Assembly: GCA_029866205.1 (NCBI GenBank)
Contig: JARWZT010000001.1
Coordinates: 124,001 to 188,000 of the forward strand
DNA length: 64,000 nt
Origin: Rhodoferax sp.
GTDB taxonomy: Bacteria; Pseudomonadota; Gammaproteobacteria; Burkholderiales; Burkholderiaceae_C
Reading direction: 5' to 3'
In this document: one piece after another, positions 41,169 to 50,786 of the stretch
How the letters are laid out: each line of letters starts with the position of its first letter
How positions within the stretch are numbered: the first letter of the stretch is position 1
Program-made: the position numbers and the translations under genes
The notes under the pieces: generated by a model
What the model was told of the DNA's origin: nothing
What the model saw: the letters and a program-made list of their open reading frames with translations, nothing else
Database searches by the model: none

Positions 41169-42095
41169 ATGGGTTCGAGGAACCGGAGCAGCGTGGTCGA
41201 CGACGACAATTTTGGTGACGCCCGCCTGTCCCAAGATTGGTCGGTCCATGGCGATGCCTCGCAGGCACGCTATGGACGAACACCGAAAGATTACGAGGCG
41301 TTTGCCCAAGACGACCATACGGTGGCCGTGCTCGCCAAGGCGATCCAGCACGAAATCATCCCGCGGCTCATGCTTGCGCACCGCACGCCCCAAGAATGCG
41401 AGCTGCCCGCGGACTACGCCGCAATCAAGGTCACACCCGACGATGTGGCGGACTTTGCCAAGATGATCCTGACCCGCAGCGAGGTCAATGCCCTGGCCTG
41501 CATCGAGTCCATGCGCATCAAGGGTGCGCCAATTGAGTCTATTTACCTCGATTTGCTGGCGCCTGCCGCCCGCTACCTGGGGGAGATGTGGGAAGAAGAC
41601 CTGTGCGACTTCACGGATGTCACCATCGGTCTGGGCCGCTTGCAACGGATGCTGCATGAGCTGAGCGCTGATTTTGAAAAGTACAAAAATCCGGTCAGCA
41701 ATGGTCTGAGCATCCTGTTGGTGCCCACGCCCGGGGAGCAGCACACCTTCGGTTTGGCCATGGTGGCTGAGTTTTTCCAGCGCGGGGGCTGGGCCGTTAC
41801 CGGCGGACCGTACGACCTGTTTGAAGATCCGGTCACGCTCGTCAAGCGACACAAATACGACGTGGTGGGCTTTTCGCTTGCCACCGCGCCTCAGTTAGAC
41901 CGACTGACCGAATGCGTCAGCGCAGTTCGAAAAGCCTCGCTGAATACAGGGGTATGCATAATGGTGGGAGGTCCACTTTTTGCTTCTCATCCTGAGTACG
42001 TCGCGCGCGTTGGCGCTGATCTGGTGGCCAATGACGGAAGTCTGGCACCTGGCTTGGCCCGATTGCACCTGGCCTCAGGCACTGCCACGCAATAG
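41169..42095 (+). CDS. aerR: Cobalamin-binding antirepressor AerR/PpaA
   Basis: AerR (PpaA) binds B12 and antagonises PpsR/CrtJ, linking light and redox state to photosynthesis gene expression. The 308-residue protein has an N-terminal extension, a helical cap (DVADFAKMILTRSEVNALACIESMRIKGAPIESIY) and a C-terminal Rossmann-like B12 domain. The axial-ligand region reads PGEQHTFGLAM, where the His is the expected cobalt ligand; VVGFSLAT and VGGPLF follow. GAGGAG precedes the ATG. It directly precedes ppsR, the standard pairing. Confidence 0.93.
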   Translation: MGSRNRSSVVDDDNFGDARLSQDWSVHGDASQARYGRTPKDYEAFAQDDHTVAVLAKAIQHEIIPRLMLAHRTPQECELPADYAAIKVTPDDVADFAKMILTRSEVNALACIESMRIKGAPIESIYLDLLAPAARYLGEMWEEDLCDFTDVTIGLGRLQRMLHELSADFEKYKNPVSNGLSILLVPTPGEQHTFGLAMVAEFFQRGGWAVTGGPYDLFEDPVTLVKRHKYDVVGFSLATAPQLDRLTECVSAVRKASLNTGVCIMVGGPLFASHPEYVARVGADLVANDGSLAPGLARLHLASGTATQ

Positions 42096-42131
42096 CAGCC
42101 CAAGCTCCTACTCTCCTAATTCGGACCCTCC

Positions 42132-43610
42132 ATGAACCAAGTTATTCAAACGGCACCGGCACATCCAACGGGGCGTTTTGAAGATGCGCAGTCGTATTTT
42201 TCTCATCTGGATGCGGATATCGCCGCCACGCTCATCACTGCGGCGGCCGACGTGGTGCTGGTGATGGACGAGGCAGGCATCATTCGCGATGCCGCTTTTG
42301 GCAGTGACGAGATCATGGCCCATGGCTTCCAGAATTGGCTTGGCAAACCCTGGAGCCAGACCGTCACCGAGGAAAGCCGCCCCAAGGTCGCTGCCTTGCT
42401 GCGCGATGGCGACTCGGGCAAAAGTGCCAAGTGGCGCCACCTCAACCAGTTCGCCCAAGACGGGACCGAGCTGCCCTTGTCCTATTCGCTGATTCATGTG
42501 CCGGCGTCGCGTGCGGCCGGGGGTCGGGCCGCCCATGCGGTGGCTTTCGGTCGCGACTTGCGCCCCCAGGCCGCATTGCAACAAAAACTGATTGCCGCCC
42601 AGCGCTCGATGGAGCGCGACTACTGGCAGCTCAAACACATCGAGACCCGTTACCGGTTGCTGTTTCAGGTGACCTCCGAGGCCTTGGTGATTTTGGATGC
42701 CACCACCGAAAAGCTCGAAGACAGCAACCCTGCAGCCCAAGTCCTGTTTGGCGAGTCTTTGGCAAAAGCCGGCTGGACCTTGCGTGACAGCCTCGACCAG
42801 CGAAGCTATACCGCGCTCAGCCAGGTCTTGTCTGGCTTGCGCGCCAGCGGACGCGCCACGCCCGTCGAGGTGCGAATCGCCCCCACAGGCGCAGAGATGG
42901 TGGTGCAGGTATCGCTGTTCCGACAAGAACAGACCTCTCATTTTCTGTTGCGCCTGGTGCCCAAAGCAGCGCAGCTGGAGTCGGCCGGCACCGCAAATGC
43001 CAAGCAAATTCTGGCCGATGTGATGGAAAGCGCGCCCGATGCCTTTGTCGTCACCGATTTGTCTGGTCAGGTTCTGACGGCCAACCGTGCGTTTTTGCAG
43101 CTGGCCCAGGTCAGCAATGAAGACCTGGTGCGCGGCGAGTCTCTGGAGCGCTGGCTGGGCCGCGCGGGTGTGGACCTGAGCGTGCTGATTTCAAATTTGC
43201 GCCAGCGTGATGTGGTGCGCCTGTTTGCCACCCGTATGCGCGGTGACTACGGCTCCACCACCGACGTCGAAATCTCGGCGGTGGCGGTCACCACCGGCGA
43301 AAAGCGTTGCCTGGGCTTCACCATCCGTGACGTCGGACTGCGCCTGAACAACGACGCCAAACCGAGCAAGGAACTGCCGCGCTCGACCGGCCAGATGACG
43401 GAGTTGGTGGGACGTGTCCCTCTCAAGGACATTGTTCGCGAGACCACCGACCTGATCGAACAGCTTTGTATTGAGGCCGCGCTGGAACTCACCGGCGACA
43501 ACCGTGCCTCGGCCGCTGAAATGTTGGGCCTGTCGCGGCAAAGCCTGTACGTCAAGCTGCGGCGCTTTGGCATGAGTGACTCCAGCGCGGAGTCTGACGC
43601 CGAAAGCTGA
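42132..43610 (+). CDS. ppsR: Photosynthesis gene repressor PpsR/CrtJ
   Basis: PpsR represses bch, crt and puc genes under oxygen. The 492-residue protein has an N-terminal domain and two PAS domains (ADVVLVMDEAGIIRDAAFG, EALVILDATTEKLEDSNPAAQ and DAFVVTDLSGQVLTANRAFLQLA). A C-terminal Fis-type helix-turn-helix, NRASAAEMLGLSRQSLYVKLRRFG, should bind TGT-N12-ACA sites. Cys residues occur in GEKRCLGF and in EQLCIEAALELTG, the latter near the DNA-binding helix where a redox-active Cys is known in CrtJ; equivalence is inferred. Such boxes are found at crtE, bchF and bchG here. Confidence 0.96.
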   Translation: MNQVIQTAPAHPTGRFEDAQSYFSHLDADIAATLITAAADVVLVMDEAGIIRDAAFGSDEIMAHGFQNWLGKPWSQTVTEESRPKVAALLRDGDSGKSAKWRHLNQFAQDGTELPLSYSLIHVPASRAAGGRAAHAVAFGRDLRPQAALQQKLIAAQRSMERDYWQLKHIETRYRLLFQVTSEALVILDATTEKLEDSNPAAQVLFGESLAKAGWTLRDSLDQRSYTALSQVLSGLRASGRATPVEVRIAPTGAEMVVQVSLFRQEQTSHFLLRLVPKAAQLESAGTANAKQILADVMESAPDAFVVTDLSGQVLTANRAFLQLAQVSNEDLVRGESLERWLGRAGVDLSVLISNLRQRDVVRLFATRMRGDYGSTTDVEISAVAVTTGEKRCLGFTIRDVGLRLNNDAKPSKELPRSTGQMTELVGRVPLKDIVRETTDLIEQLCIEAALELTGDNRASAAEMLGLSRQSLYVKLRRFGMSDSSAESDAES

Positions 43611-43619
43611 AGCCCGGCC

Positions 43620-43634
43620 GGCCCGGCGCGGGCC
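43620..43634. other. GC hairpin after ppsR
   Basis: GGCCCG-GCG-CGGGCC forms a perfect 6-bp stem just after the ppsR stop, without a T-run. It may mark the 3' end of the aerR-ppsR message before the bchG promoter. Confidence 0.35.
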
Positions 43635-43661
43635 TGCGGACTAGGGGGATACCATAAGAAG

Positions 43662-43679
43662 TGTAATTATTACTTGACA
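43662..43679. promoter_or_regulatory. PpsR/CrtJ box at the bchG -35
   Basis: A perfect TGT-N12-ACA, extended to AAGTGT-N12-ACACTT, ends exactly with the -35 hexamer TTGACA of the bchG promoter. Bound PpsR would occlude RNA polymerase. It shares the form YGTAA...TTGACA with the boxes at crtE and bchF. Confidence 0.75.
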
Positions 43680-43702
43680 CTTAACAGTGTCAACGATAAA
43701 AC
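43674..43702 (+). promoter_or_regulatory. Promoter of bchG, probably leaderless
   Basis: TTGACA (43674-43679), a 17-base spacer and TAAAAC (43697-43702) are followed by 7 bases and the bchG ATG. No ribosome-binding site fits before the ATG. The spacing is identical to that of the bchF promoter, which argues that the mRNA starts at or next to the start codon. Confidence 0.6.
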
Positions 43703-43703
43703 A
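43674..43703. promoter_or_regulatory. Additional palindromes within the bchG promoter
   Basis: TTGACACT-TAAC-AGTGTCAA (43674-43693) is a perfect 8-bp inverted repeat beginning with the -35. Its right arm starts a second TGT...ACA pair with a 10-base gap (43688-43703), AGTGT-N10-ACACT, which covers the -10. With the upstream N12 box this makes overlapping palindromes over the whole promoter. Confidence 0.5.
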
Positions 43704-43709
43704 CTTTGA

Positions 43710-44597
43710 ATGGCCCGCCCCGCACTTTCCGCGATCACTGAACTCTTCAAGCCGATCACCTGGTTTCCTCCCATGTGGGCGTTTGCCTGCGGCGTGGTGG
43801 CCTCCGGCGTTGCCATGGACGGGAAATGGTGGCTGGCGCTGGTGGGCATTGCGCTGGCGGGGCCCTTTGTGTGCGCCACCAGCCAAGCGGTCAATGACTG
43901 GTTTGACCGCCATGTAGACGCGATCAACGAGCCGCAGCGCCCGATTCCATCGGGTCGCATGCCCGGGCGCTGGGGATTGGGCATTGCGGTGCTGTGGACC
44001 GGCGTGTCCCTGGCTGTGGCCACGGCCTTGGGGCCCTGGGGTTTTGGGGCCGCCCTGGTGGGGCTGGCGTTGGCTTGGGCCTACAGCGCACCGCCGCTGC
44101 GCCTGAAAGAAAACGGCTGGTGGGGAAATGCTGCCTGCGGCATCAGCTACGAAGGTATTGCCTGGACCACCGGTGCGGCTGTCATGGCTGGCGGGGCCAT
44201 GCCTGGTACGCGCTCGCTGGTGCTGGCTTTGCTCTACAGCGTGGGCACCCACGGCATCATGACTTTGAATGACTTCAAGGCCGTCAAGGGCGACCGGGAA
44301 ATGGGCGTGCGTTCCCTGCCGGTGCAATTGGGCGAGCAATCCGCCGCAGGGGTGGCCTGCTGGATCATGGGCCTGCCCCAGCTGCTGGTCGCGGTGCTGC
44401 TGTTTGCCTGGGGACGACCCGGCCACGGTCTGGCGATTGTCCTGCTGCTGGGCGTCCAGCTGGTGCTCATGGACTATTTTTTGGCCCGTGCCAGTCAGCG
44501 TGCGCTGTGGTACAGCGGATTTGGCGTACCGTTTTTTGTGATCGGAATGATGGTCAGCGCTTTTGCTTTGCGTAGCCTGCATGGCTTGGGGCCATGA
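43710..44597 (+). CDS. bchG: Bacteriochlorophyll a synthase
   Basis: BchG is a UbiA-type membrane prenyltransferase that esterifies bacteriochlorophyllide a with geranylgeranyl diphosphate. The 295-residue protein has multiple spans and the two Asp motifs NDWFDRHVDAINEPQRPIPSG and NDFKAVKGDREMGVRSLPVQLG. The ATG follows the promoter by only a few bases and has no Shine-Dalgarno site. bchP comes next, 51 bases later, so the two tail-modifying steps are co-expressed. Confidence 0.96.
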   Translation: MARPALSAITELFKPITWFPPMWAFACGVVASGVAMDGKWWLALVGIALAGPFVCATSQAVNDWFDRHVDAINEPQRPIPSGRMPGRWGLGIAVLWTGVSLAVATALGPWGFGAALVGLALAWAYSAPPLRLKENGWWGNAACGISYEGIAWTTGAAVMAGGAMPGTRSLVLALLYSVGTHGIMTLNDFKAVKGDREMGVRSLPVQLGEQSAAGVACWIMGLPQLLVAVLLFAWGRPGHGLAIVLLLGVQLVLMDYFLARASQRALWYSGFGVPFFVIGMMVSAFALRSLHGLGP

Positions 44598-44648
44598 GGG
44601 CGCGCGCTTCGTTCGCCGCGCCGATTTGAACCTTGGGGGAGACTTGGT

Positions 44649-45854
44649 ATGGAACACAGTGAAACTTTTGATGTGGTGGTGGTCGGCGGAGGCCCGGCAG
44701 GTGCCACCGCCGCGCATGAATTGGCGCGTCAGGGACACAGCGTCCTTTTGCTGGACCGGGCCGGGCGTATCAAGCCTTGCGGGGGCGCCATTCCGCCCCG
44801 CCTGATCAAGGACTTTGCCATTCCCGACCACCTGCTGGTGGCCCGTGCCCGCAGCGCCCGCATGGTGGCGCCGAGCCAGCACGCGGTCGATATTCCTATC
44901 GACAATGGCTTTGTCGGCATGGTCGATCGCGCGGACTTTGATGAATGGCTGCGCGAGCGCGCGGCGGCGAGCGGGGCGGTCCGCCGGATTGGAAGCTTTG
45001 ACCGGCTCGAGCGCGATGCGGACGGCGTCAGCGTGGTGCATTACCTGGCGCGACCCAAGCACCATCGTGGTGAAGGCACGCCGGCCCGGGTGCGCGCGCG
45101 CGCCATCATTGGGGCGGACGGCGCCAAGTCGCAGGTGGCACGCCAGGCGATTGCAGGGGCCAAAGATACGGAATACGTGTTCGCGTACCACGAGATCGTC
45201 AGGGCACCTGCTGTCAAGCCCGAGGGCTATGACGGTACGCGCTGCGATGTGTACTACCAGGGCCGACTTTCGCCCGACTTTTACGGCTGGGTCTTCCCGC
45301 ACGGTGACACCCTGAGCATCGGCACGGGCAGTGCCGACAAGGGCTTTTCCTTGCGCGGTGCGGTGGGGCAGCTGCGTCAGATTTCCGGGCTTGGCGAAGC
45401 GGAAGTGCTGCGGCGCGAGGGCGCACCTTTGCCCATGAAACCGCTCAAAAAGTGGGACAACGGGCAGGACGTCGTGCTCGCCGGTGACGCAGCCGGCGTG
45501 GTGGCGCCGGCCTCGGGCGAGGGAATTTACTATGGCATGGTGGGCGGCCAGTTGGCGGCGCAGTCGGTGCACGAGATGCTGCAGACCGGCGACGCGCGCT
45601 GCCTGAAACGGGCGCGCAAGCGGTTCATGCAAAAACACGGCACCGTGTTTGCCGTGTTGGGCATCATGCAATGGTTCTGGTACCGCAGCGAAAAGCGGCG
45701 CGAACGTTTCGTCAAGATTTGCGAAGACCGCGACGTGCAGCAACTCACTTTTGAGTCCTATATGAACAAGGAACTGGTGCGCAAAAAGCCAATGGCCCAT
45801 GTGCGCATATTTTTCAAGGACGTGGCGCATTTGCTGGGTCTGGCCAAGGTCTGA
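44649..45854 (+). CDS. bchP: Geranylgeranyl reductase BchP
   Basis: BchP reduces the geranylgeranyl tail of bacteriochlorophyll to phytyl. The 401-residue flavoprotein has an N-terminal FAD motif VVVVGGGPAGATAAHELARQGH, the signature RIKPCGGAIPPRL, YEYVF-type FAYHEIV region and DVVLAGDAAGVVAPASGEGIYYG. A GGGGGAG site precedes the ATG. A small membrane protein gene follows within two bases. Confidence 0.96.
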   Translation: MEHSETFDVVVVGGGPAGATAAHELARQGHSVLLLDRAGRIKPCGGAIPPRLIKDFAIPDHLLVARARSARMVAPSQHAVDIPIDNGFVGMVDRADFDEWLRERAAASGAVRRIGSFDRLERDADGVSVVHYLARPKHHRGEGTPARVRARAIIGADGAKSQVARQAIAGAKDTEYVFAYHEIVRAPAVKPEGYDGTRCDVYYQGRLSPDFYGWVFPHGDTLSIGTGSADKGFSLRGAVGQLRQISGLGEAEVLRREGAPLPMKPLKKWDNGQDVVLAGDAAGVVAPASGEGIYYGMVGGQLAAQSVHEMLQTGDARCLKRARKRFMQKHGTVFAVLGIMQWFWYRSEKRRERFVKICEDRDVQQLTFESYMNKELVRKKPMAHVRIFFKDVAHLLGLAKV

Positions 45855-45856
45855 CT

Positions 45857-46159
45857 TTGCTGCAGTGGTATGCCTCAGGCGCTCTGGTGGACATCATCAT
45901 CGGCTTCACGGTGCTGGAGTTGCTCGCGCTGTGGCTGTACCACCGGTTAACCGGACGCGGACTGGTACCTGCGGACTACCTGCTCAACGGTCTGGCCGGG
46001 CTGAGCCTGATGGTGGCCTTGCGCGGTGCCATTACGCTGGAGTGGATTTGGGTCGGGCTGGGGTTGGTCGCCTCCGGGGCCGCGCATTTTTCGGACCTGT
46101 GGCGGCGCGCACGGCACAGGGCGATGCAGGCGCAGGCTCCCGCAGCGCCCGGGCGCTAG
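45857..46159 (+). CDS. Orf100: small membrane protein downstream of bchP
   Basis: A 100-residue protein starts with TTG two bases after the bchP stop; no ATG is available near the start. It has three hydrophobic segments (ALVDIIIGFTVLELLALWLY, GLAGLSLMVALRGAI and WVGLGLVASGAAHFSDLW) and a basic, Ala/Pro-rich tail. The last part, AHFSDLWRR, is conserved-looking. No known domain is recognised. Position suggests a role with BchP or pigment assembly. Its TAG shares the bases CTAG with the stop codon of cbbR on the other strand. Confidence 0.7.
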   Translation: MLQWYASGALVDIIIGFTVLELLALWLYHRLTGRGLVPADYLLNGLAGLSLMVALRGAITLEWIWVGLGLVASGAAHFSDLWRRARHRAMQAQAPAAPGR

Positions 46160-47124
46160 CGAGACTCTGCGGCTTTGTTGCTTTCCACGGCAGGGGGCAG
46201 GCGTATGTGGCGGGCAAAGTGCTGCGCCAGGTAGTCCTCGCCATGTTCCAGCACAAAGTAGCGAAAGGCCTCGGCTGCGGGCGACAGCAGCTTGGACAGC
46301 ATGTGCACCACGTTCCAAGCGCGCACCACTGGCGCGCCCTGCACATCGAGCACGGCAATCAGCTGGTTGTCGAGTTCCAGCCCCAGTGTGTGCAGCGACA
46401 AAAAGCTCAGGCCCATCCCGGCAATGACGGCCTGTTTGATGGTTTCGTTACTGGCCATTTCCATGGTCACGCGGGGCTCCACCCGGGCGCGCTCCAAAAA
46501 ACGCTCCATGGCCGCGCGCGTGCCCGACCCCGGTTCTCGCAGGATGAACGGCTGGCCCTGCAGGGCCCCCGGCTCGAGGGTTTCGCCCTGCGCCAGCGGG
46601 TGTTTGATCGGGGCCACAAAGACGTGCGGATGGGCGGCAAAGGGCTCGGCGCGGGTGGCGAGTTCTGTGGGTGGCCGACCCATGATGGCAATGTCGACCT
46701 CGTTGGCCTGCAGCATCTTGACCAGCTGCTCGCGGTTGCCTACCACCAGCTTGATGTCGATGCCCTCGTGCTGCTGGTGAAACTCCGCCAGCAGGTGGGG
46801 CAGAAAATATTTGGCAGTACTGACCATGCCAATCGTGAGCAGGCCGACCTCTAGCTTTTGCAGCCGGGCGGCGGCGTCTTCCGCATCCTTGAGCGTGGCT
46901 AGCATCTTGCGGGCGTAAACCAGCATGTACTCTCCCACCGTGGTGAGGGTCACGCTGCGCCCGCTGCGGTCAAACAAGGGCATGCCGATGTGCTTTTCTA
47001 GCTCGCGCACCTGCATCGTCACGGCCGGGGGCGTCAGGCTCAAAGCCTGGGCCGCCCGGGAGAAGCTTAAATACCGCGCGACCTCACTAAACACGCGCAA
47101 TTGACGGAATGTAGCGTTTCTCAT
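46156..47124 (-). CDS. cbbR: LysR-type regulator CbbR
   Basis: CbbR controls CBB operons in proteobacteria in response to metabolites such as RuBP or NADPH. The 322-residue protein begins MRNATFRQLRVFSEVARYLSFSRAAQALSLTPPAVTMQVRELEKHIG, a LysR winged helix very like known CbbR proteins, followed by a two-lobed effector domain. It is transcribed away from the aminotransferase and cbb genes. A TTAAG-N6-CTTAA operator touches its start codon, which implies autoregulation. Assignment rests on sequence style and context. Confidence 0.9.
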   Translation of the reverse strand: MRNATFRQLRVFSEVARYLSFSRAAQALSLTPPAVTMQVRELEKHIGMPLFDRSGRSVTLTTVGEYMLVYARKMLATLKDAEDAAARLQKLEVGLLTIGMVSTAKYFLPHLLAEFHQQHEGIDIKLVVGNREQLVKMLQANEVDIAIMGRPPTELATRAEPFAAHPHVFVAPIKHPLAQGETLEPGALQGQPFILREPGSGTRAAMERFLERARVEPRVTMEMASNETIKQAVIAGMGLSFLSLHTLGLELDNQLIAVLDVQGAPVVRAWNVVHMLSKLLSPAAEAFRYFVLEHGEDYLAQHFARHIRLPPAVESNKAAESR

Positions 47125-47169
47125 TAAGAACTAGCTTAATCCAAAAATCAAAATATTTGAATTTACTTT
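47124..47169. promoter_or_regulatory. CbbR-type operator between cbbR and the aminotransferase gene
   Basis: TTAAG-AACTAG-CTTAA is followed by an AT-rich stretch ending GAATTTACTTT. The whole 46-base block matches the block upstream of cbbL at 36 positions without gaps. The inverted repeat fits a LysR-type target. It lies at the cbbR start codon and about 190 bases upstream of the aminotransferase gene. Confidence 0.7.
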
Positions 47170-47177
47170 CCCTGGCG

Positions 47178-47192
47178 GGACTTTTAAAGTCC
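47178..47192. other. Perfect palindrome in the cbbR-aminotransferase gap
   Basis: GGACTTT-T-AAAGTCC is a 15-base perfect palindrome 8 bases after the CbbR-type operator. The remaining gap to the aminotransferase start shows a CTACGTAG palindrome near 47207 but no clear promoter hexamers. It may be a second regulator site. Confidence 0.35.
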
Positions 47193-47361
47193 GCTCGCAA
47201 ATTACTACGTAGGCAGTCAGAGCTCCACCACCAATCCGTTCCAAGGAATGAGATCAGCCGCCGGCGCACTGTCCCACACTTTCAGTAATTTGCCAATCGC
47301 GGCCACGGTGAATGATTCATCCTGGTCACCGCATTAAATTGAACAACCAAGGATGGTTTTT

Positions 47362-48615
47362 ATGGCTGGTCGTAATTTTCTCTTTGTCCCGGGTCCTACC
47401 AATGTGCCGGAGCGTATTCAGCGGGCCATGATGGTGTCCATGGAGGACCACCGCTCACCGCGCTTTCCGCAGTTGACCCACGCCATCATGGCCGGACTGC
47501 GCGGGATATTCCGAACCCAAGGCGGTACACCGTTTGTGTTTCCGTCGTCGGGTACCGGTTGCTGGGAAGCCGCATTGACCAACACCCTGTCCCCGGGCGA
47601 CAAGGTTCTGGCGGCCAGCTTCGGCCAGTTCAGCTATTTGTGGATCGATATGTGCCGGCGCCTCGGACTCGACGTCCAGGTGGTCGAGTGCGATTGGGGT
47701 ACCGGCGTGCCGCTGCAGCAGTATGAGGACATTCTCAAAAACGATATCCACCATGAAATCAAGGCGGTCTTGGTATGCCATAACGAGACGGCCACCGGCG
47801 TAACCTCAGACGTTGCAGGCGTTCGCGAGGCGCTCGAAGAGACCCAGCACCCGGCCTTGTTGTTTGTGGACTGCGTTTCCTCGCTCGGCTGCCTGGATTT
47901 CCGCTTTGACGAGTGGGGCGTCGACATGGCAGTGTGTGGTTCCCAAAAGGGCCTGATGCTGCCCGCCGGCCTGGGCATTTTGTGCGCCAGTCCCAAGGCG
48001 CTGGCCGCTTATCCGTCGTCCAAACTCAAGCGCGCCTATTTTGACTTGCAGGACATGCAGCAAAGCAACGCCGGCGGTTACTTTCCGTACACCCCGGCCT
48101 TGACCTTGATGTACGGTTTACTCGAATCGATCAAGATGATCAACGAAGAAGGCCTGGACAACGTGATTGCCCGCCACCATTACCTGGCCGAAGGCGTGCG
48201 TGCGGCGGTCACCCAAGGGTGGCAGCTCAAGCTGTGCGCCCAGGAAAAGCGCTGGCACTCAGACACGGTCACCGCAGTCATGCTGCCCGAGGGGATCGCA
48301 GGTACCGCCGTGATCGCCCGCGCGTACCAACGCTACAACCTGTCCCTAGGGGGCGGTCTATCCAAGGTTGCGGGCAAGCTGTTTCGCATCGGCCACCTCG
48401 GGGACATGAACGAGATCCACCTGATGGCGGCCATCAACGGCGCGGAAATGGCCATGCTGGACTGCGGCGTTCAGGTGCAGCCAGGAAGCGCCGCCGCAGC
48501 GGCAGGCCATTACTGGCGCACCCACGAGGCTCCCACGGGCTTGTGCGCGATGCCGAGCACCTCGGCCTCGTCGGTCCTGCAATCCAAGCCTGAAACACCA
48601 GCGGTCCAAGTCTGA
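47362..48615 (+). CDS. Serine-glyoxylate aminotransferase (class V)
   Basis: This PLP enzyme would convert serine and glyoxylate to hydroxypyruvate and glycine, salvaging the product of RuBisCO's oxygenase side reaction. The 417-residue protein begins AGRNFLFVPGPTNVPERI, typical of the AGXT/SGAT family. It has VDCVSSLG with the cofactor Asp and the Schiff-base Lys in GSQKGLMLPAG. The ATG is preferred over one 9 bases upstream because AAGGA fits it. It lies just before cbbL and shares a CbbR-type operator with it. Alanine-glyoxylate specificity is an alternative. Confidence 0.85.
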   Translation: MAGRNFLFVPGPTNVPERIQRAMMVSMEDHRSPRFPQLTHAIMAGLRGIFRTQGGTPFVFPSSGTGCWEAALTNTLSPGDKVLAASFGQFSYLWIDMCRRLGLDVQVVECDWGTGVPLQQYEDILKNDIHHEIKAVLVCHNETATGVTSDVAGVREALEETQHPALLFVDCVSSLGCLDFRFDEWGVDMAVCGSQKGLMLPAGLGILCASPKALAAYPSSKLKRAYFDLQDMQQSNAGGYFPYTPALTLMYGLLESIKMINEEGLDNVIARHHYLAEGVRAAVTQGWQLKLCAQEKRWHSDTVTAVMLPEGIAGTAVIARAYQRYNLSLGGGLSKVAGKLFRIGHLGDMNEIHLMAAINGAEMAMLDCGVQVQPGSAAAAAGHYWRTHEAPTGLCAMPSTSASSVLQSKPETPAVQV

Positions 48616-48676
48616 AGCGACCCGGCCGATAAAGGGGCGGTACTTTTTGCTGCCTCTGCGTCACCCACTGTTTTTG

Positions 48677-50252
<1,576 letters not shown>

Positions 50253-50284
50253 CCCCACGTACCCTCTACAAGGAGAACCTCACC

Positions 50285-50725
50285 ATGATGACCAATCCCA
50301 CCGGCCGGTTGACCCAAGGCCAGTTCAGCTTTTTACCCGACCTGAGCGACGCCGAAATCACCCTGCAAATCGAGTATGGCCTGCGCAAGGGCTACGCTTG
50401 GAGCGTCGAGTACACGGACGATCCGCACCCGCGCAACACTTACTGGAGCATGTTTGGCAACCCGATGTTTGACCTGCACGATGCCGCCGGCGTCATGCAA
50501 GAGCTCAAAGGCTGCCGTGCCGCGTTCCCCCACCACTACATCCGCATGATGGCGTTTGACTCCACCCGCAACGTGGAAACCATTGTGATGAGTTTCATCG
50601 TCAACCGTCCGCCGGTGGAGCCTGGGTTTATGTTGGAGCGCCAAGAGGTGAACGGCCGCTCGCTGCGTTACACCACGCGGGGCTACGGCGCAAACCAGCC
50701 TGAAGGCGAGCGCTACAAAGGCTGA
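50285..50725 (+). CDS. cbbS: RuBisCO small subunit, form IC
   Basis: CbbS completes the L8S8 enzyme. The 146-residue protein has the family start [39 protein letters not shown] and [22 protein letters not shown]. The C-terminal extension ([22 protein letters not shown]) is typical of red-type small subunits, which form the beta-barrel in the central channel. The AAGGAG site fits either of two adjacent ATG codons. Confidence 0.97.
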   Translation: MMTNPTGRLTQGQFSFLPDLSDAEITLQIEYGLRKGYAWSVEYTDDPHPRNTYWSMFGNPMFDLHDAAGVMQELKGCRAAFPHHYIRMMAFDSTRNVETIVMSFIVNRPPVEPGFMLERQEVNGRSLRYTTRGYGANQPEGERYKG

Positions 50726-50752
50726 CCCGGCCTGCCGCCGCCCAGACCATCG

Positions 50753-50786
50753 CCATGAACGCTCCTTCCCCATGAACGCTCCTTCC
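50753..50786 (+). repeat. Exact 17-bp tandem duplication at the cbbX start
   Basis: CCATGAACGCTCCTTCC occurs twice head to tail. The first copy's ATG reads only six codons (MNAPSP) to a TGA that overlaps the second copy's ATG (ATGA), the cbbX start. It creates a short upstream frame that could couple or dampen cbbX translation. Confidence 0.8.

Noticed and set aside
43641..45830. 729-codon minus-strand frame opposite bchG and bchP
   Set aside because: Shadow composition, and it would run through the bchG promoter; no domain seen.
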